A program made the position numbers and the translations under genes. From Rhabditophanes sp. KR3021 (Eukaryota; Nematoda; Chromadorea; Rhabditida; Alloionematidae): a stretch of DNA of 64,000 nucleotides. Where the stretch lies: positions 9,858,001-9,922,000 of the forward strand of contig CAUJLY010000006.1 of the NCBI GenBank assembly GCA_963281155.1. Direction: 5' to 3'. Below, piece by piece: positions 37,901 to 47,766 of this stretch (position 1 is its first letter; each line of letters starts with the position of its first letter). A model generated the notes under the pieces. That model saw nothing but the letters and a program-made list of their open reading frames with translations. It had not been told where the DNA came from and did no database searches.

Positions 37901-38723
37901 TAATAGAAGTGACCTATGTATTTGTGACTCAATCGACAATGAGGTAAATTTGTTCGTGAATCATCATCTATTTTGCGAGTATTTATAGATGCTGAAAAGA
38001 CTGGTAGCTCTTCCAAGTGGTATGAATAAGTGCGAGTGGATTGCTAGTCATGGTATGCTTATTCAATAACCAAGACCTCATCTAATAATCATTTTAGTCC
38101 TTCCCATCTTTGAAAATGTAAATGCTTTGTGTGGGAGCATTTCTGAATTGTGTACGGCTTCAACGTGTAATGTAATGACTTATCCGGGTTGTCCCAAAGC
38201 ATACTGGCTTGATGAACGAGGCAAAAGATACGTGTATTCTGCTACAAATTACATTGACTCAGTGATGTCATTCTGCGAAAAGACTCGCACCAACGAAGCT
38301 TTCTTTCCCACCAAATATGGGAATGATTTTTCACCTTGCTATGAGCAACAATGTAAAAAGATCTTTAAACTGCTGTGGCATTGTTGTGGCCATTTGTATG
38401 GTAAACATTGGGACGATCTAGGCAGATTAAATTTGAGATCTCAATGCTCCATGCTACTAGCACACATTCTTACAATTGGCAAGGAATTTGGTCTATTGGA
38501 TTCAAAAGATTTAGTCTCAATTCACCATATAGTCAACCTAATCAGACCATATTACATCCAAAACCCAGCTGGCACCAACCTCTCTCCCTCAATCCACAAT
38601 AATCAAGAAAACTCTCACGGTAGTTGCAGTTCATCCCGGGTTCCAACTTCAAAATCAGGAAGCTGGGGCGGGTATCCAAGTCCAAATGTACTTGGTTCTA
38701 AAGCTTACGCTCAAACTTGTTAA
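31939..38723 (+). CDS. mob2: MOB2-type kinase activator with distant 5' exons
   Basis: MOB proteins bind NDR/LATS-type kinases. Main body exons: 37766-37943, 37989-38052, 38098-38723, with Cys/His zinc ligands CTASTC and HLYGKH and LASH-like CEWIASHVL, YWLDERGKR, FPTKYG, LLDSKDL. Upstream, two exons 31939-31972 and 32013-32101 (40-nt intron) read through LDRLPDYFRGTMDRLI and end in phase 2, exactly the phase needed at 37766; the joint MDRLIG-RSRRK resembles the MDWLMGKSK start of vertebrate MOB2. From the ATG at 32085 the product is 294 residues. Two other ATG exons also end in phase 2 before GTAAGA/GTAAGT: 36231-36331 (MGNPRDINPLHSF) and 37417-37604 (preceded directly by TTTTTTAG; gives 351 residues). 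These look like alternative starts. Exon 31939 needs a further 5' exon not identified. Homology of the body is firm; the isoform structure is inferred. Confidence 0.85.
32102..36230. other. MOB2 first intron, possible nested minus exons
   Basis: Mostly AT-rich intron sequence. Minus-strand stretches with splice signals and less AT-biased codons: 33951-34007 (EGFSGCDSCLLRRKKQLY, GTAAGC donor), 34476-34511 (VYPPPGEGSLD then stop, AATAAA about 65 nt on) and 35836-35879 (ERKEYLLMKDSTD then stop). They could be exons of a gene nested in the intron, or chance. No domain is recognised. Confidence 0.25.
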
Positions 38724-39383
38724 GCTTCACTAGAATACAATGTATGCTCGATTCACTTTAAAGGTTGGTTGTCTCGAACCCACTTCAATTATGTGTCAAA
38801 TTGTCCGTGTAGAAATCAAATCGCCTGGATATATTTCAATTAATGCAAAAGATTCGTATGTATTGGTCAATACCAATAAACAATTTTATTCTTAGTATAA
38901 GATCTATACAATATTGTATGCAAATAACTTGTCAAGAGGATCCATCAAATCCTAATATTGAGCAAAAAGAGTCTTTATTATGGCTTATTTCTTTTTTAGA
39001 AGATCACCACTTATCTATATAGTACATATACATTTATTCAAATTCATACATGTATGAGATGTTGTCAAAAAATGATTCGATTAAAAAGTTCATGATTTCT
39101 GTCCAATAACAAAATTCTCCAAAACACTATTTACAATAAAAAAATTGATAATCATATATTTGTTGTATGGGATGTGTCTTTTGTAATTGCATTAATTCAG
39201 TTTTTAACTTTTTAATGGGTAACTATTTTAAATAAATTTTATTGATCATTTCTCTTGTTTGTATAAAGTATAATGGAACGAACATACAGATTATTAATTT
39301 GTGCGAATCTGTTCTAAATTTTCTAATATTTTATTGCACATATTATAGATAACAAGTTAAGCTTTTGCTCATATAAGTTAAGA
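38724..39383. other. Convergent 3' flanks of MOB2 and FICD
   Basis: AT-rich spacer between the MOB2 stop and the FICD stop, which face each other. No ORF or RNA gene seen. Confidence 0.45.
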
Positions 39384-40919
39384 CTATTTAGTTGCATCTA
39401 GTCTGTTTTTATCTGTATCCTCAGGAATTTCAATCCTTTGGCCAGGTTCGTCTAAGCAATCTTCGGTATCAGACGTACACGTGGAAACAGAGTCAATAAA
39501 TTTCTTAAAATACATTGCAATTAAATTAGTAAAGTAAAGATAACAACTACCTGTAAAGTTTTGTCTGTTTGGCTGACAATAAATCTGATGAAGGGCCTTA
39601 AGTCCCCATCGTTGGCTTCTTTCAGTGCTTGGTAGTAGGTTAGGCGTTCTTCAACCGGTATAATAATGGGTGGAAATCCGGACCGAGACAAGATGAGATT
39701 CATTAGTAATCTACCCGTTCTTCCATTTCCATCTATAAAAGGATGTATAAACACAAATTTGTAATGTGCAATTGCTGCTAGCTCAACACAATCCATCTCC
39801 AGCGATGCTTCATCATTTAACCAATCTATGAACTGTTTCATTTCATTCACAACAAATTCCGGACCCGGCGGTGTAAACGGGCCAATATAAACTTGGACAT
39901 CCCTAAATTTGCCAGCATTATCAGGATCAACAAACGCCAAAACTTTGTGGTGTATTTGCAAAATGTCAGATAATGTTATTGCACCCAATTGTATCTTAGA
40001 TTGATTCAAGAAACGTAAAGCAGCATCCAAGCCTAATATTTCATTATGCTCAAATATGCTTTTTCCGCCTATTGCTCTTCCTGTTTCTAGGAACGTTCTA
40101 GTTTGAATGTAACTCATTGTGTTTCCTTCCAAGGCTACAGTATGATACACATGTTGATAATAACTTTCCCTCAATGCTCTTCGGAATGCGGAAACGTTCT
40201 TTTTAATTTTGTAGAAACTTTCTCGCTTAACGTAAAGCTCTTTGATGATTCGGTTATCGTATGCAAGTACGACTGGAAGTATTTTTTGTCTCCGCATTAG
40301 GGCTCCTTCGTGGTTTGGGTCGCAGTTCAAAACTTTGTAGTAGATACTATCAGCTAGAACCAAATCTTTACTCGTTGATTCAATTATTATTCCGTATTCC
40401 ATTAAAATTTCTGGATGTTTGGGCGCTTTTGCGAGAGCATTTTCGATAATTACTAGGGCTTTCTTTAAATTACCCTTTTCTCTAGAAATCTTCGCTGCAA
40501 ATAGCACATGCTTCGCTTCATTTTCCGTAAACAATTGATTCCCAACATACTGAGGAACGTTTCTAAAATCTACTAGAAAGTAATTAGCAAGTTAATCATA
40601 TTTTCCACCATCAACACCTACCATCACCTGATTTTTTGGTTGCAAATTCAGTTACACCCGTATTATCCACGATGAAAGGAAACATCATATCAGTAGAATG
40701 TGATATCATCCTAACAGGTTTCATTTCATTAACATTAGCAGGTCTTGGACATTTTAGTAAAATAACGATCTGTACAGGTAGATAAGGGACTTTACAAATT
40801 TCGATATTCCCGAAATAATTATACAAAATAGACCACATGCAATTTGCAAATATAGTTATAATTACAGTTAAAGCTATCAACTTAACTGTTGAGATATTTG
40901 GATTATTGTTGTTTTTCAT
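39384..40919 (-). CDS. fic-1: FICD protein AMP-transferase (Fic domain, TPR)
   Basis: ER-resident type II membrane enzyme that AMPylates and de-AMPylates the Hsp70 chaperone BiP. Exons 40919-40622, 40572-39551, 39503-39384; product 479 residues (human FICD 458, C. elegans FIC-1 508). A signal-anchor occupies residues about 13-35 (VKLIALTVIITIFANCMW). Two TPR motifs follow (AKISREKGNLKKAL; ILMEYGIIIES). The autoinhibitory helix is present (TVALEGN, with its regulatory glutamate), then the Fic active site HPFIDGNGRTGR with catalytic His. The first intron has two workable splice choices (49 nt with GTAGGT donor, or a GTGTTG alternative), changing a few residues between the anchor and TPR regions. 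The last exon adds a short acidic tail. No splice acceptor sits near this ATG, unlike most neighbours. The neighbouring Atg8 pair is also a proteostasis function, though co-regulation is only a guess. Confidence 0.93.
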
Positions 40920-41177
40920 TTTTATTGTATTTTATCAAGAATGAATATTAGGGGGTATTAAAATCATTTTACACCGATCAAAGTGAAAATTGGTTGTCAT
41001 CAGCTGTAATGTGAATACTTGGCTTGTTTGTAAGTAGTCGTGGTGGGATTATAAAGTGGGATGTGGAGTCTTTAGAAAGACATCAATAATGTAAATAAAA
41101 GTTTTATTCTCACAAGGTTATAAATAAATATGGATTTGTTAATGGAAGTAAACATTGATCTATTTAGATGACTAATT

Positions 41178-41668
41178 TCAGAAGAATTTAACTTTCTGCC
41201 TGTGAATAATATTGGCCAAGTGATCGGACCACTTAGAAATTGAAGATACAATATTATAGCCTGGTTGACTTATGTACGTCATGTATAAAAAGCCGTCGTC
41301 ATCTTGGGCTTCTTCGTACAATTGGCCAACACTTTTCTTCATGTCATACTCATAATAGCCATTTGTCATGAGGTACAATGTTTGATTACCATGCAGTTTC
41401 ATGTCATTTCTTAGATACTCAATTATTTCCGAAACTTGGGCATTCTTCTTTAAAATGATTTTTGTACGACGACAAAGAGGTAAATGAAGCTCATGCTCAT
41501 ATCTCTCAATAAGAATCGGCACACAATCAGGGTCATTTTTAAGGATTTTGTAAGCTCTACTTTGACGCTCCACTATAAATGCAACAAATAAGTTTAAAAC
41601 CCCAAAAACAACCTACTATAAATCAAGTCTCTGTATTCATTTCTTCCAGTATGATCTAACTCAGTCAT
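41178..41668 (-). CDS. Atg8/LC3-like protein (LGG-2 type) without terminal Gly
   Basis: Ubiquitin-fold autophagy protein of 148 residues; exons 41668-41617 and 41572-41178, intron 44 nt. The N-terminal helix EYRDLIYMERQSRAYKIL and core DPDCVPILIERYEHELHLPL, NDMKLHGNQTLYLMTNGY and DDDGFLYMTYISQPGYN match the LC3/LGG-2 branch (LGG-2 ends in YTSQPAFG). At the position of the conjugation glycine this protein has asparagine (Q-P-G-Y-N), and about 24 extra residues follow (IVSSISKWSDHLANII and a basic end). Family Atg8 proteins are cut by ATG4 after the glycine and joined to phosphatidylethanolamine, so this one should not be lipidated in the standard way, unless the glycine two residues earlier serves. 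It may act as a soluble adaptor, or be decaying; the frame is intact. No acceptor lies just before the ATG. Confidence 0.85.
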
Positions 41669-42205
41669 GATAATGAATAGAATGATCAAAGATACCACTT
41701 TTTAGAGATTTATAATTTTTGTACCACAATGAATATGTTTTATTAGTGCTATTTATCAGTATAAAAATAATATTATCTAAAAATTAATAGTGATTCTGAA
41801 ATTTTTGCACTGTCAACAGAGAAGTATTGTACATAGAATTATAAACATTTTTTGATACACACATAATATTGGTGAACATTACTTTTTAACTTAGAGGCAA
41901 TAGACAGTTCTATGAATATGTGGCAAGAGATCACTAAATACATTAGTTGCGAAGCTGTCCTCGAAAATTACTTTTTATGTTATGATATTTAATAGGCAAG
42001 GATGTTTGTTGCTGGTATAAGCGCAAATTTATTTAAAAAAGAAGTTTATTTATTTGGCAATAATTGGACGTGTAAAAGATAGGAATGTAATTAAAGAAAT
42101 AACCAATTTTACTTCGACATTCATATTACAATATTTAAAAAAAGAAGTTGCCGGAAATACAGAGGGGAGGCCGATAATAATCAACATAACTATTACAGGG
42201 AACAA
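41669..42205. other. Spacer between the two Atg8-like genes
   Basis: About 540 nt of AT-rich sequence holding the promoter side of the first Atg8-like gene and the 3' side of the second. Nothing else recognised. Confidence 0.4.
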
Positions 42206-42613
42206 TTATCCGAAAACGGATTCTGTCATGTATACGACGTATAAGAAGTTATCATCATCTTTTTTTGTATCATAAAGTTGTCTTAATGGTGTTGAGGCAG
42301 AGGGAATGGTATCGCCATTGACAATCAGATAAATGGCTTGTTCATTTCGCAGTTTTAAATGATGTCTGATGGTCAATAACAAATCCGCAGCTGTGTCTTC
42401 TGGGCAGATGAGGTATTGTGACTTTGGTAATGATGGCAGAAGTTTGTCGCTTTTTGCTCTTTCAATAATTATAGGCATTCTGTCAGGGTACTTCAGTTGT
42501 ATTGAAATCGCCCGTTTGAGGCGTGTTTCTAAATATAGATCATTAAATGGTACGAGCTTGTAGTAGTTAAACTAACCAAAATTGTATTTTTCCTTATATG
42601 TTAGCAAAGTCAT
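42206..42613 (-). CDS. Atg8/GABARAP-like protein ending in exposed Gly
   Basis: 119-residue ubiquitin-fold protein; exons 42613-42577 and 42528-42206, intron 48 nt (GTTAGT donor). The first exon encodes MTLLTYKEKYNF, the counterpart of the YKEDHPF helix of GABARAP. The core has KYPDRMPIIIERAKSDK, the ubiquitin-fold strands, LRNEQAIYLIVNG and FLYVVYMTESVFG, after which the stop follows at once. GABARAP proteins normally carry residues after the glycine that ATG4 removes; here the mature glycine end is encoded directly, so no ATG4 priming would be needed. The body is quite diverged from GABARAP (many core changes, no E-K-R-R cluster), suggesting a fast-evolving paralogue rather than the main Atg8. 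It lies in tandem with the LC3-like gene on the same strand. Confidence 0.85.
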
Positions 42614-42929
42614 ATCCAAAAGCCAATAAATGTGATAATCAACTTATAATTATAAAATAGTAAGTCTAGTTATATATTTATCTTAATCTATAAGTAGATT
42701 GATCGAATTAAATTAGCATATTTCATAACATCTAAAATTATCATTAGAAAGATTAGTCATTCAAAATGTCCATGAACTATGATCATAACAAATACAAGAT
42801 TGGAAGAATGATAAATATTATTTCTTTAAAACATACAGCTGTAGATAAATATTATAATTGGAAATTGAAAAATCGACAATATGTTTGATGATTAATTGTC
42901 TTTGTAAATGTTTTATGTAGTTGTAAACA
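42614..42929. other. Intergenic, no gene seen
   Basis: AT-rich sequence upstream of the second Atg8-like gene. No splice acceptor lies immediately upstream of its ATG and no other feature is recognised. Confidence 0.4.
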
Positions 42930-44745
42930 AATGTGATTGTAGTTTGGGTTTGGTGCACAAAATGGGCTCTTGGACAATTAAATGATGTGATTCATTTTGA
43001 AGATATTTTCACAACTAGTCGGATACACGGCTTCACCGCGTTCATTGCAGTTTTTAATGCTCTTTCAAGTGAGTATAACTTTGACCATATCAACCTTTTG
43101 TTTTCCTCTTATTTTTTGAACATTTTTTGGTCACCTCATGGTATATGGTTTTTTGGTGGCCATGCCTCTGAAAAAAAGCTCCCACAAAAAGATTTGTACT
43201 ATACCTTTTTGTGGTTTTTTCAATGCTAGGAAATCCCGGTCATTTAAGAAAGAAAAAATATTTAAGAAAAGTTTCTGAAAATTAAAAAGGAATTTGCTGG
43301 CCACAAGATTTAAATTACAGTATCAGTTGTCGCCATAAATGGTATTAATTTGTCAGATTCTTTTTGATATATTCATGCTGGAATCATACTTGGATTCTTT
43401 GTCTTGCTTACTAAATGCTATATGTCAAATAGTTTTTATACGCTGGTCATTTTTTAATTTAAAGTTATTCACAAACAAAGGTAATAGTCTTAATTTATTT
43501 TTTAAATGCCAACCTTGTTAACAATGCACAAATTACTGTCATTTATAGTGGCAAAAGTTTAATTACAAGAACGTCAATTGATAGGCTCGAGTTACTACTA
43601 TATAAACCTGAAATTCTGTAAATTTGTTTGTGACATTTTTCGTTAATTATTATAGTATCTCTTACGACCCACAGAAAAGAAATATCAAATATTTTTTTGA
43701 TGTTCTAGGTACTATGATAGCTTTTTTCGAACTAAATGAGTGGGATTTTGAAAAAAATATTAGGTCTTGAAGACAGAAGTCAAAAACCTTGAAATTTCCC
43801 AGACTCGCTCGGGGATTGTGACTTAAATTGCCTTTATCAAAAAAGTGTTTACGTTAGTTTGTAGAGCTAGGAAAGTGAGTTTAATGAGGTAGATCAAAAC
43901 TTAAAAGCTCAAATAACCTGTTTGAAGGAACAGTTAATGATGGAGAATCACAAAAGTTAAAAATATTATTATTTGTGCAATGAGTTTAAGAAAGCCAAAA
44001 AAGGTTTGCATTAATCAAAACTTTTATGCAGAAAAAGAAAAGCTCATTTAAGTAGAGGTAGGCCGCCTGTCAAGCAATGACAAAGAAAAGAAGCTTCGAA
44101 AGGGCATTCCGTATCCAACCAATAATGAATACTTCTATACGATGCAAAAAAGTTCAAGGAAAATCAAGTCTTGTATTAACAAATGCAGTATATTTTAAAG
44201 AAAACATGGATTTAATGAATCTAATACCATAAAAAAACCTTTTTACTCAATAAAGAAGTCGAGATGATGTCTATCCAAGACTATTTTCAAGTTTCGTTAA
44301 ATTACAGGTTTACGATGGTTAGGTTAATGTGTGATGATCTTAAGTCGTTAATGGTTTTGTTGATTCCTACCAAAACATTTGGACTAGATAATGCTTTGGC
44401 AACTTTTAGTAGTTCAGTATTTAATGATATGTTAACAATTTACAAGAAAATTTTATTCATTTGATGGTGCCTAAATTTGAAGCTGAAAGTACTCATAATT
44501 TGGCGGAAACATTTGGAATCACCGATGCATTTTCATACAAAAATGGCTTTTCAAAGAAAAAATTAAAAATATCTAATATTATACAAAAAGTGTCCATTGA
44601 AGTAAGCGAAAATGGAGCCATAACTCCAGAAGCAGCAAGAATTTAAATACCTGAGTCGGTGCGTAAACCATGGTTCACCATCGAAGCTAATCATCAATTT
44701 TTGTATTTTATTCTTGGAGCTGATAATAGTAATTTATTAAATTGA
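42930..44745 (+). pseudogene. Serpin pseudogene
   Basis: Scattered serpin blocks in the right order but in shifting frames. At about 43115-43170 LNIFWSPHGIWFFGG matches the N-F/I-F-x-SP-x-x-I serpin block. At about 44153-44215 KSSLVLTNAVYFKEN matches the L-x-N-A-x-Y-F-K-G strand region; its frame stops at 44230. The next frame (44250-44463) has MMSIQDYFQV and SLMVLLIPTK (sheet region). A one-base shift near 44462 gives MVPKFEAESTHNLAE and FGITDAFSYKN, then IIQKVSIEVSENG. The reactive-loop hinge region (ENGAITPEAA) is followed by an in-frame stop at 44644-44646, after which FTIEANHQFLYFILG, the F-x-x-x-H-x-F-x-F-x-I block, continues to 44745. Several frameshifts and a stop mean no active inhibitor. 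The stretch 43250-44150 holds only fragments. No intact serpin is present in the window. Confidence 0.7.
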
Positions 44746-45209
44746 AAGAAGTTTGTATTGAATTATTGTTTTTGAAAAACAATAAAATATTTAAAAAAAA
44801 GTATATTTAAACACAATTATTAATTATATACTCCGTTTCCTTATTTAAAAAATAACAATCTCAGCCATCATACAATTTTCTTCTATTAAATTCTTTAAAT
44901 AAGTCTAACACTTTACTTTAGATATTTTAAATGTGTCTTGTGCGTAAGGTGGTAAGGAGTAAAAAGAAATATGTTTTATCAGCTTCGTAGGACATTTTTT
45001 GGGCTCTCTAATAATAATTAAGTTATTAAAAAAACTCATCCAGTTTCAGAAGAAGACGTTAAAACTTGAATTTGTAGCAATATTCTATAACTGTGCTTGG
45101 CGAAGTCTTATCTTTGAGTATAAAGTGTTTGTAAATGGTTTGTAGAATTAGCAGTTGCCTACAAAAATAATATAAACGTTTTTTGTTTTGACGATGAAAC
45201 TATAACCAA
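44746..45209. other. Intergenic, no gene seen
   Basis: AT-rich sequence downstream of the serpin relic. A few short open stretches, none with a recognisable motif. Confidence 0.4.
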
Positions 45210-45413
45210 CTAATGTTTTCTTAAGATAATATTGGCATAAAAGGGTAAAATCTCAACATAATCTTTAATAGACATGCCAAAAAGATTTTTGAGCATTACA
45301 ATAGATGACATGTAATTAATAATTTGACATACTAACCAATTTGTGGCTTCGGCATTATGCATAAATAATAAATTTAAAACATCTTTGTGAACACAACCAG
45401 ACTCTGTCATCAT
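45210..45413 (-). CDS. Hypothetical small protein, 67 aa
   Basis: Open frame from ATG at 45413 (MMTESGCVHKDVLNLL) to the stop at 45210, with a good mix of codons and regular hydrophobic spacing (WLVCQIINYMSSIVML). No homologue is recognised. It lies head-to-head with the four-TM gene, about 137 nt apart. It could be a small gene, the last exon of a larger one, or chance. Confidence 0.25.
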   Translation of the reverse strand: MMTESGCVHKDVLNLLFMHNAEATNWLVCQIINYMSSIVMLKNLFGMSIKDYVEILPFYANIILRKH

Positions 45414-45550
45414 TAATTTTCCAATAACATTAAATTTCAATTAGTTGGCTAATGATTAATAGTATGATGAGTCATTACTACCTACATATTTTTCTATTAT
45501 TTAAGAAAATATAACTTATTTTATCAAATCTATAATATTTCATTACTACA

Positions 45551-46192
45551 ATGACATTCGATGGTTCACATGATTTTTATGTTAGTTATGAAGATAAAGC
45601 TTATCGGAGTTTATGCAACTTGCTACATTCTACAACAATTTGCTATGTTATGTCTATTTTCTGGTTAATAGATGGTTATTATTCAATTATGACATTGTAT
45701 GACAAGCTTAATGATGATTCAAAATCTTCTGATATGACTCCAAAACCACATATAACTAGTGTTTTGGAAAGTAAGTTATAATAGAGGCAATATTATATAA
45801 CATAATTAATTGAAGCAATCGAAATAGCAGAAAGACTTGGATTAATATTGGCATCAGCTTTATTTATTTATGGATTGATAAGAGCAAACTCTTACTTTAT
45901 GATTCCAGCTATGTTATTGTTTTTGGTTAATCAATGCACAAATTCAGTTATAAAAGTTATGATTTACCTGGATAATAAACCAATTATTAGCAGTGACAAA
46001 ATTGTTAGTTATATAATTATTAGCATTGGGGTAAGTATTGCTTACGTAATATTTAAATGGGTTGTCTATACAATTTGGATAGGATTTAGATATATTCGAA
46101 GAGTTAATTCTGTACGATCAATAGGCTGTATTGAAGATGCCGTTAACTTTGAATTAATTAGGCAAAAGCTGGTAATAAACTCTTTTATTTAA
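45551..46192 (+). CDS. Four-transmembrane protein, unknown
   Basis: 198 residues from exons 45551-45770 and 45816-46192 (45-nt intron, GTAAGT donor, phase 1; the joined frame gives a threonine codon). Four hydrophobic segments: LLHSTTICYVMSIFWLI (about 25-41), IAERLGLILASALFIYGLI (about 77-95), FMIPAMLLFLVNQCTNSVI (about 101-119), VSYIIISIGVSIAYVIFKW (about 138-156). The N-terminus is polar and the cytoplasmic tail basic (RYIRRVNSVRS). This is the size and plan of nematode four-TM families of the LAPTM/DUF-type, but no signature motif of those is visible, so the function is unknown. No splice acceptor sits next to the ATG. Confidence 0.65.
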
Positions 46193-46725
46193 GTAATGTA
46201 ATAAAGTATTTATTTGGCCAATTTTACTTATGTCTCAAACAATTCATCTGAATTGTGGTCAGGAACCAACGATTCGCTCACACTGAAACTCAACTGTGGT
46301 TACTCCATAGAACTATCTGCAGATTCGTAGGAATCAGGGTGCACAGATAGTTAATAAATGAGACGTTTATTTAAGAAAAAGTCTTCCTTGTAAATAAGAT
46401 AAATATACATATTGGATAGAAAATAAGAATAATGATAATATATGTATGGTAATTTATCTAACTTATCATCACTATCGTCGGCTCTTTTTATATTTTAATA
46501 TTATTCATTCAAAATATTACGCATATTCTAAACAATAATATGAAGACTTTTATTCTTTAATATTGGACAAAAAATTACAAAAAAGGCGCTATCAAATGTA
46601 GCTGTGTTTTTGGTAAATGATTTGTCGACTACACCGTTTGATTAATAATGAAAATGATTTTTGTTTGTTTCCATAACTTTGCTTCAATGACCTTTAACAG
46701 AACCATTTATTGGTATCTACTCACT
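46193..46725. other. Intergenic with a coding-like island
   Basis: Minus strand about 46232-46345 reads DSYESADSSME, an in-frame TAA, then PQLSFSVSESLVPDHNSDEL to a stop, in one frame and with less AT-biased codons. It may be a decayed or alternative 3' exon. The opposite strand is also partly open (MSQTIHLNCGQEPTIRS). The remainder is AT-rich and empty. Confidence 0.25.
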
Positions 46726-47766
46726 TCAATTAATTAACCGTTCATTTCTTTCTCTAAAAGGGACATCTTCTTCGGGTGGAAGATGTGTGAATGGGAAACA
46801 AAAATGAATCCATTTAATGATACGTGCTGATTTTTCCACGTTACTTATTGGTTTTAAGTTTGCTGATTCGAGAGGATCTTGGATTGGTAAGTCATCTTCT
46901 GATCGGTAAATGTATACTTGCTCAGATATAGATGTGAAATTACAACTACTTTCTTCCTCACCTCTATCTTCAAAGTCAATCCTTGATTCATCCGGGATAT
47001 CAGTTAAATCAGGGGATGGAGTGTTGTCAATTGTCGGAGATACTTCTAAATATCTATTAGAAGTAGGTGAAAGTAATTGTTGTTTGGCTGAATGTTTTGG
47101 AGACTGGCTATTGACCTGATTACTTTCGTTTTCTCGATTACCACCACTATTTTCTTTTTCCATATTTCCTGAGCCATCATCGCAACTTTGTTTTCCTCCC
47201 TCTTGACTGTCGTCATCTAAAAATTTGAGAGAAGTAGTTCTTCTTGGTGGAACTGGAACAAAGGATGTCTTTTTAACGGCTAATGAAGGTCGTGGTGGAG
47301 GTGTAGGTTTATTTATTGATGAAATCATTTCATTGTTTCTAACGTTGTCGTAAGACGTATTATTTAAAGCATATGCAGTAGATCTGTTCCTAGGTTTATA
47401 TGTACTAACAAAGGGAATTGAGACAGGTTTAAAGGCACTATGTTGCGACACAACAAACGGCTTCATTGAAACACTTCTCTTCATAGACGGTAAAGGAACG
47501 TTTTTTCTCACAAAAGTGGTACTATTATTCCTGTTACTTGAGGTGTCAATTTTTAAATCACCATAATAATTTCTAGGAGAGGGTGACAAATTGGTATCAT
47601 TTTTAATTGCCTCTGATTTAACATAGAACTTTTTTGTGGATTCAAGTAATTCGGTAGCTGAAATATCAGCTAGATTGTTGTGGTCATAGTATGAATTGTT
47701 GTATGGTGAATAGAAACTTTTATTGTAGTTGGAATATGGTCGGCGAGATGTGGGCACTCCTGCCAT
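46726..47766 (-). CDS. Disordered Pro/Ser-rich protein, unknown
   Basis: 346-residue single frame. The composition is that of an intrinsically disordered protein: Tyr/Asn-rich start (YSNYNKSFYSPYNNSYY), many Ser/Asn, two proline clusters that fit SH3 ligands (KPTPPPRPS, VPVPPRRTTS), repeated RSVS/RTTS-type basophilic sites, and an acidic region (DIPDESRIDFEDRGEEE). No folded domain is recognised. A cytoskeletal or signalling scaffold is possible but unproven. A possible last intron (GTATCA donor after KSA, TTTTAG acceptor) would shorten the C-terminus by replacing the last 30 or so residues with QKEMNG. AATAAA lies about 20 nt after the stop. The acceptor TTATTTTTAG ends 9 nt before the ATG. 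Confidence 0.65.
   Translation of the reverse strand: MAGVPTSRRPYSNYNKSFYSPYNNSYYDHNNLADISATELLESTKKFYVKSEAIKNDTNLSPSPRNYYGDLKIDTSSNRNNSTTFVRKNVPLPSMKRSVSMKPFVVSQHSAFKPVSIPFVSTYKPRNRSTAYALNNTSYDNVRNNEMISSINKPTPPPRPSLAVKKTSFVPVPPRRTTSLKFLDDDSQEGGKQSCDDGSGNMEKENSGGNRENESNQVNSQSPKHSAKQQLLSPTSNRYLEVSPTIDNTPSPDLTDIPDESRIDFEDRGEEESSCNFTSISEQVYIYRSEDDLPIQDPLESANLKPISNVEKSARIIKWIHFCFPFTHLPPEEDVPFRERNERLIN

Noticed and set aside
42933..43229. 98-codon plus ORF as an independent gene
   Set aside because: It starts with a non-ATG codon and contains a serpin block near its end, so it was folded into the serpin pseudogene.
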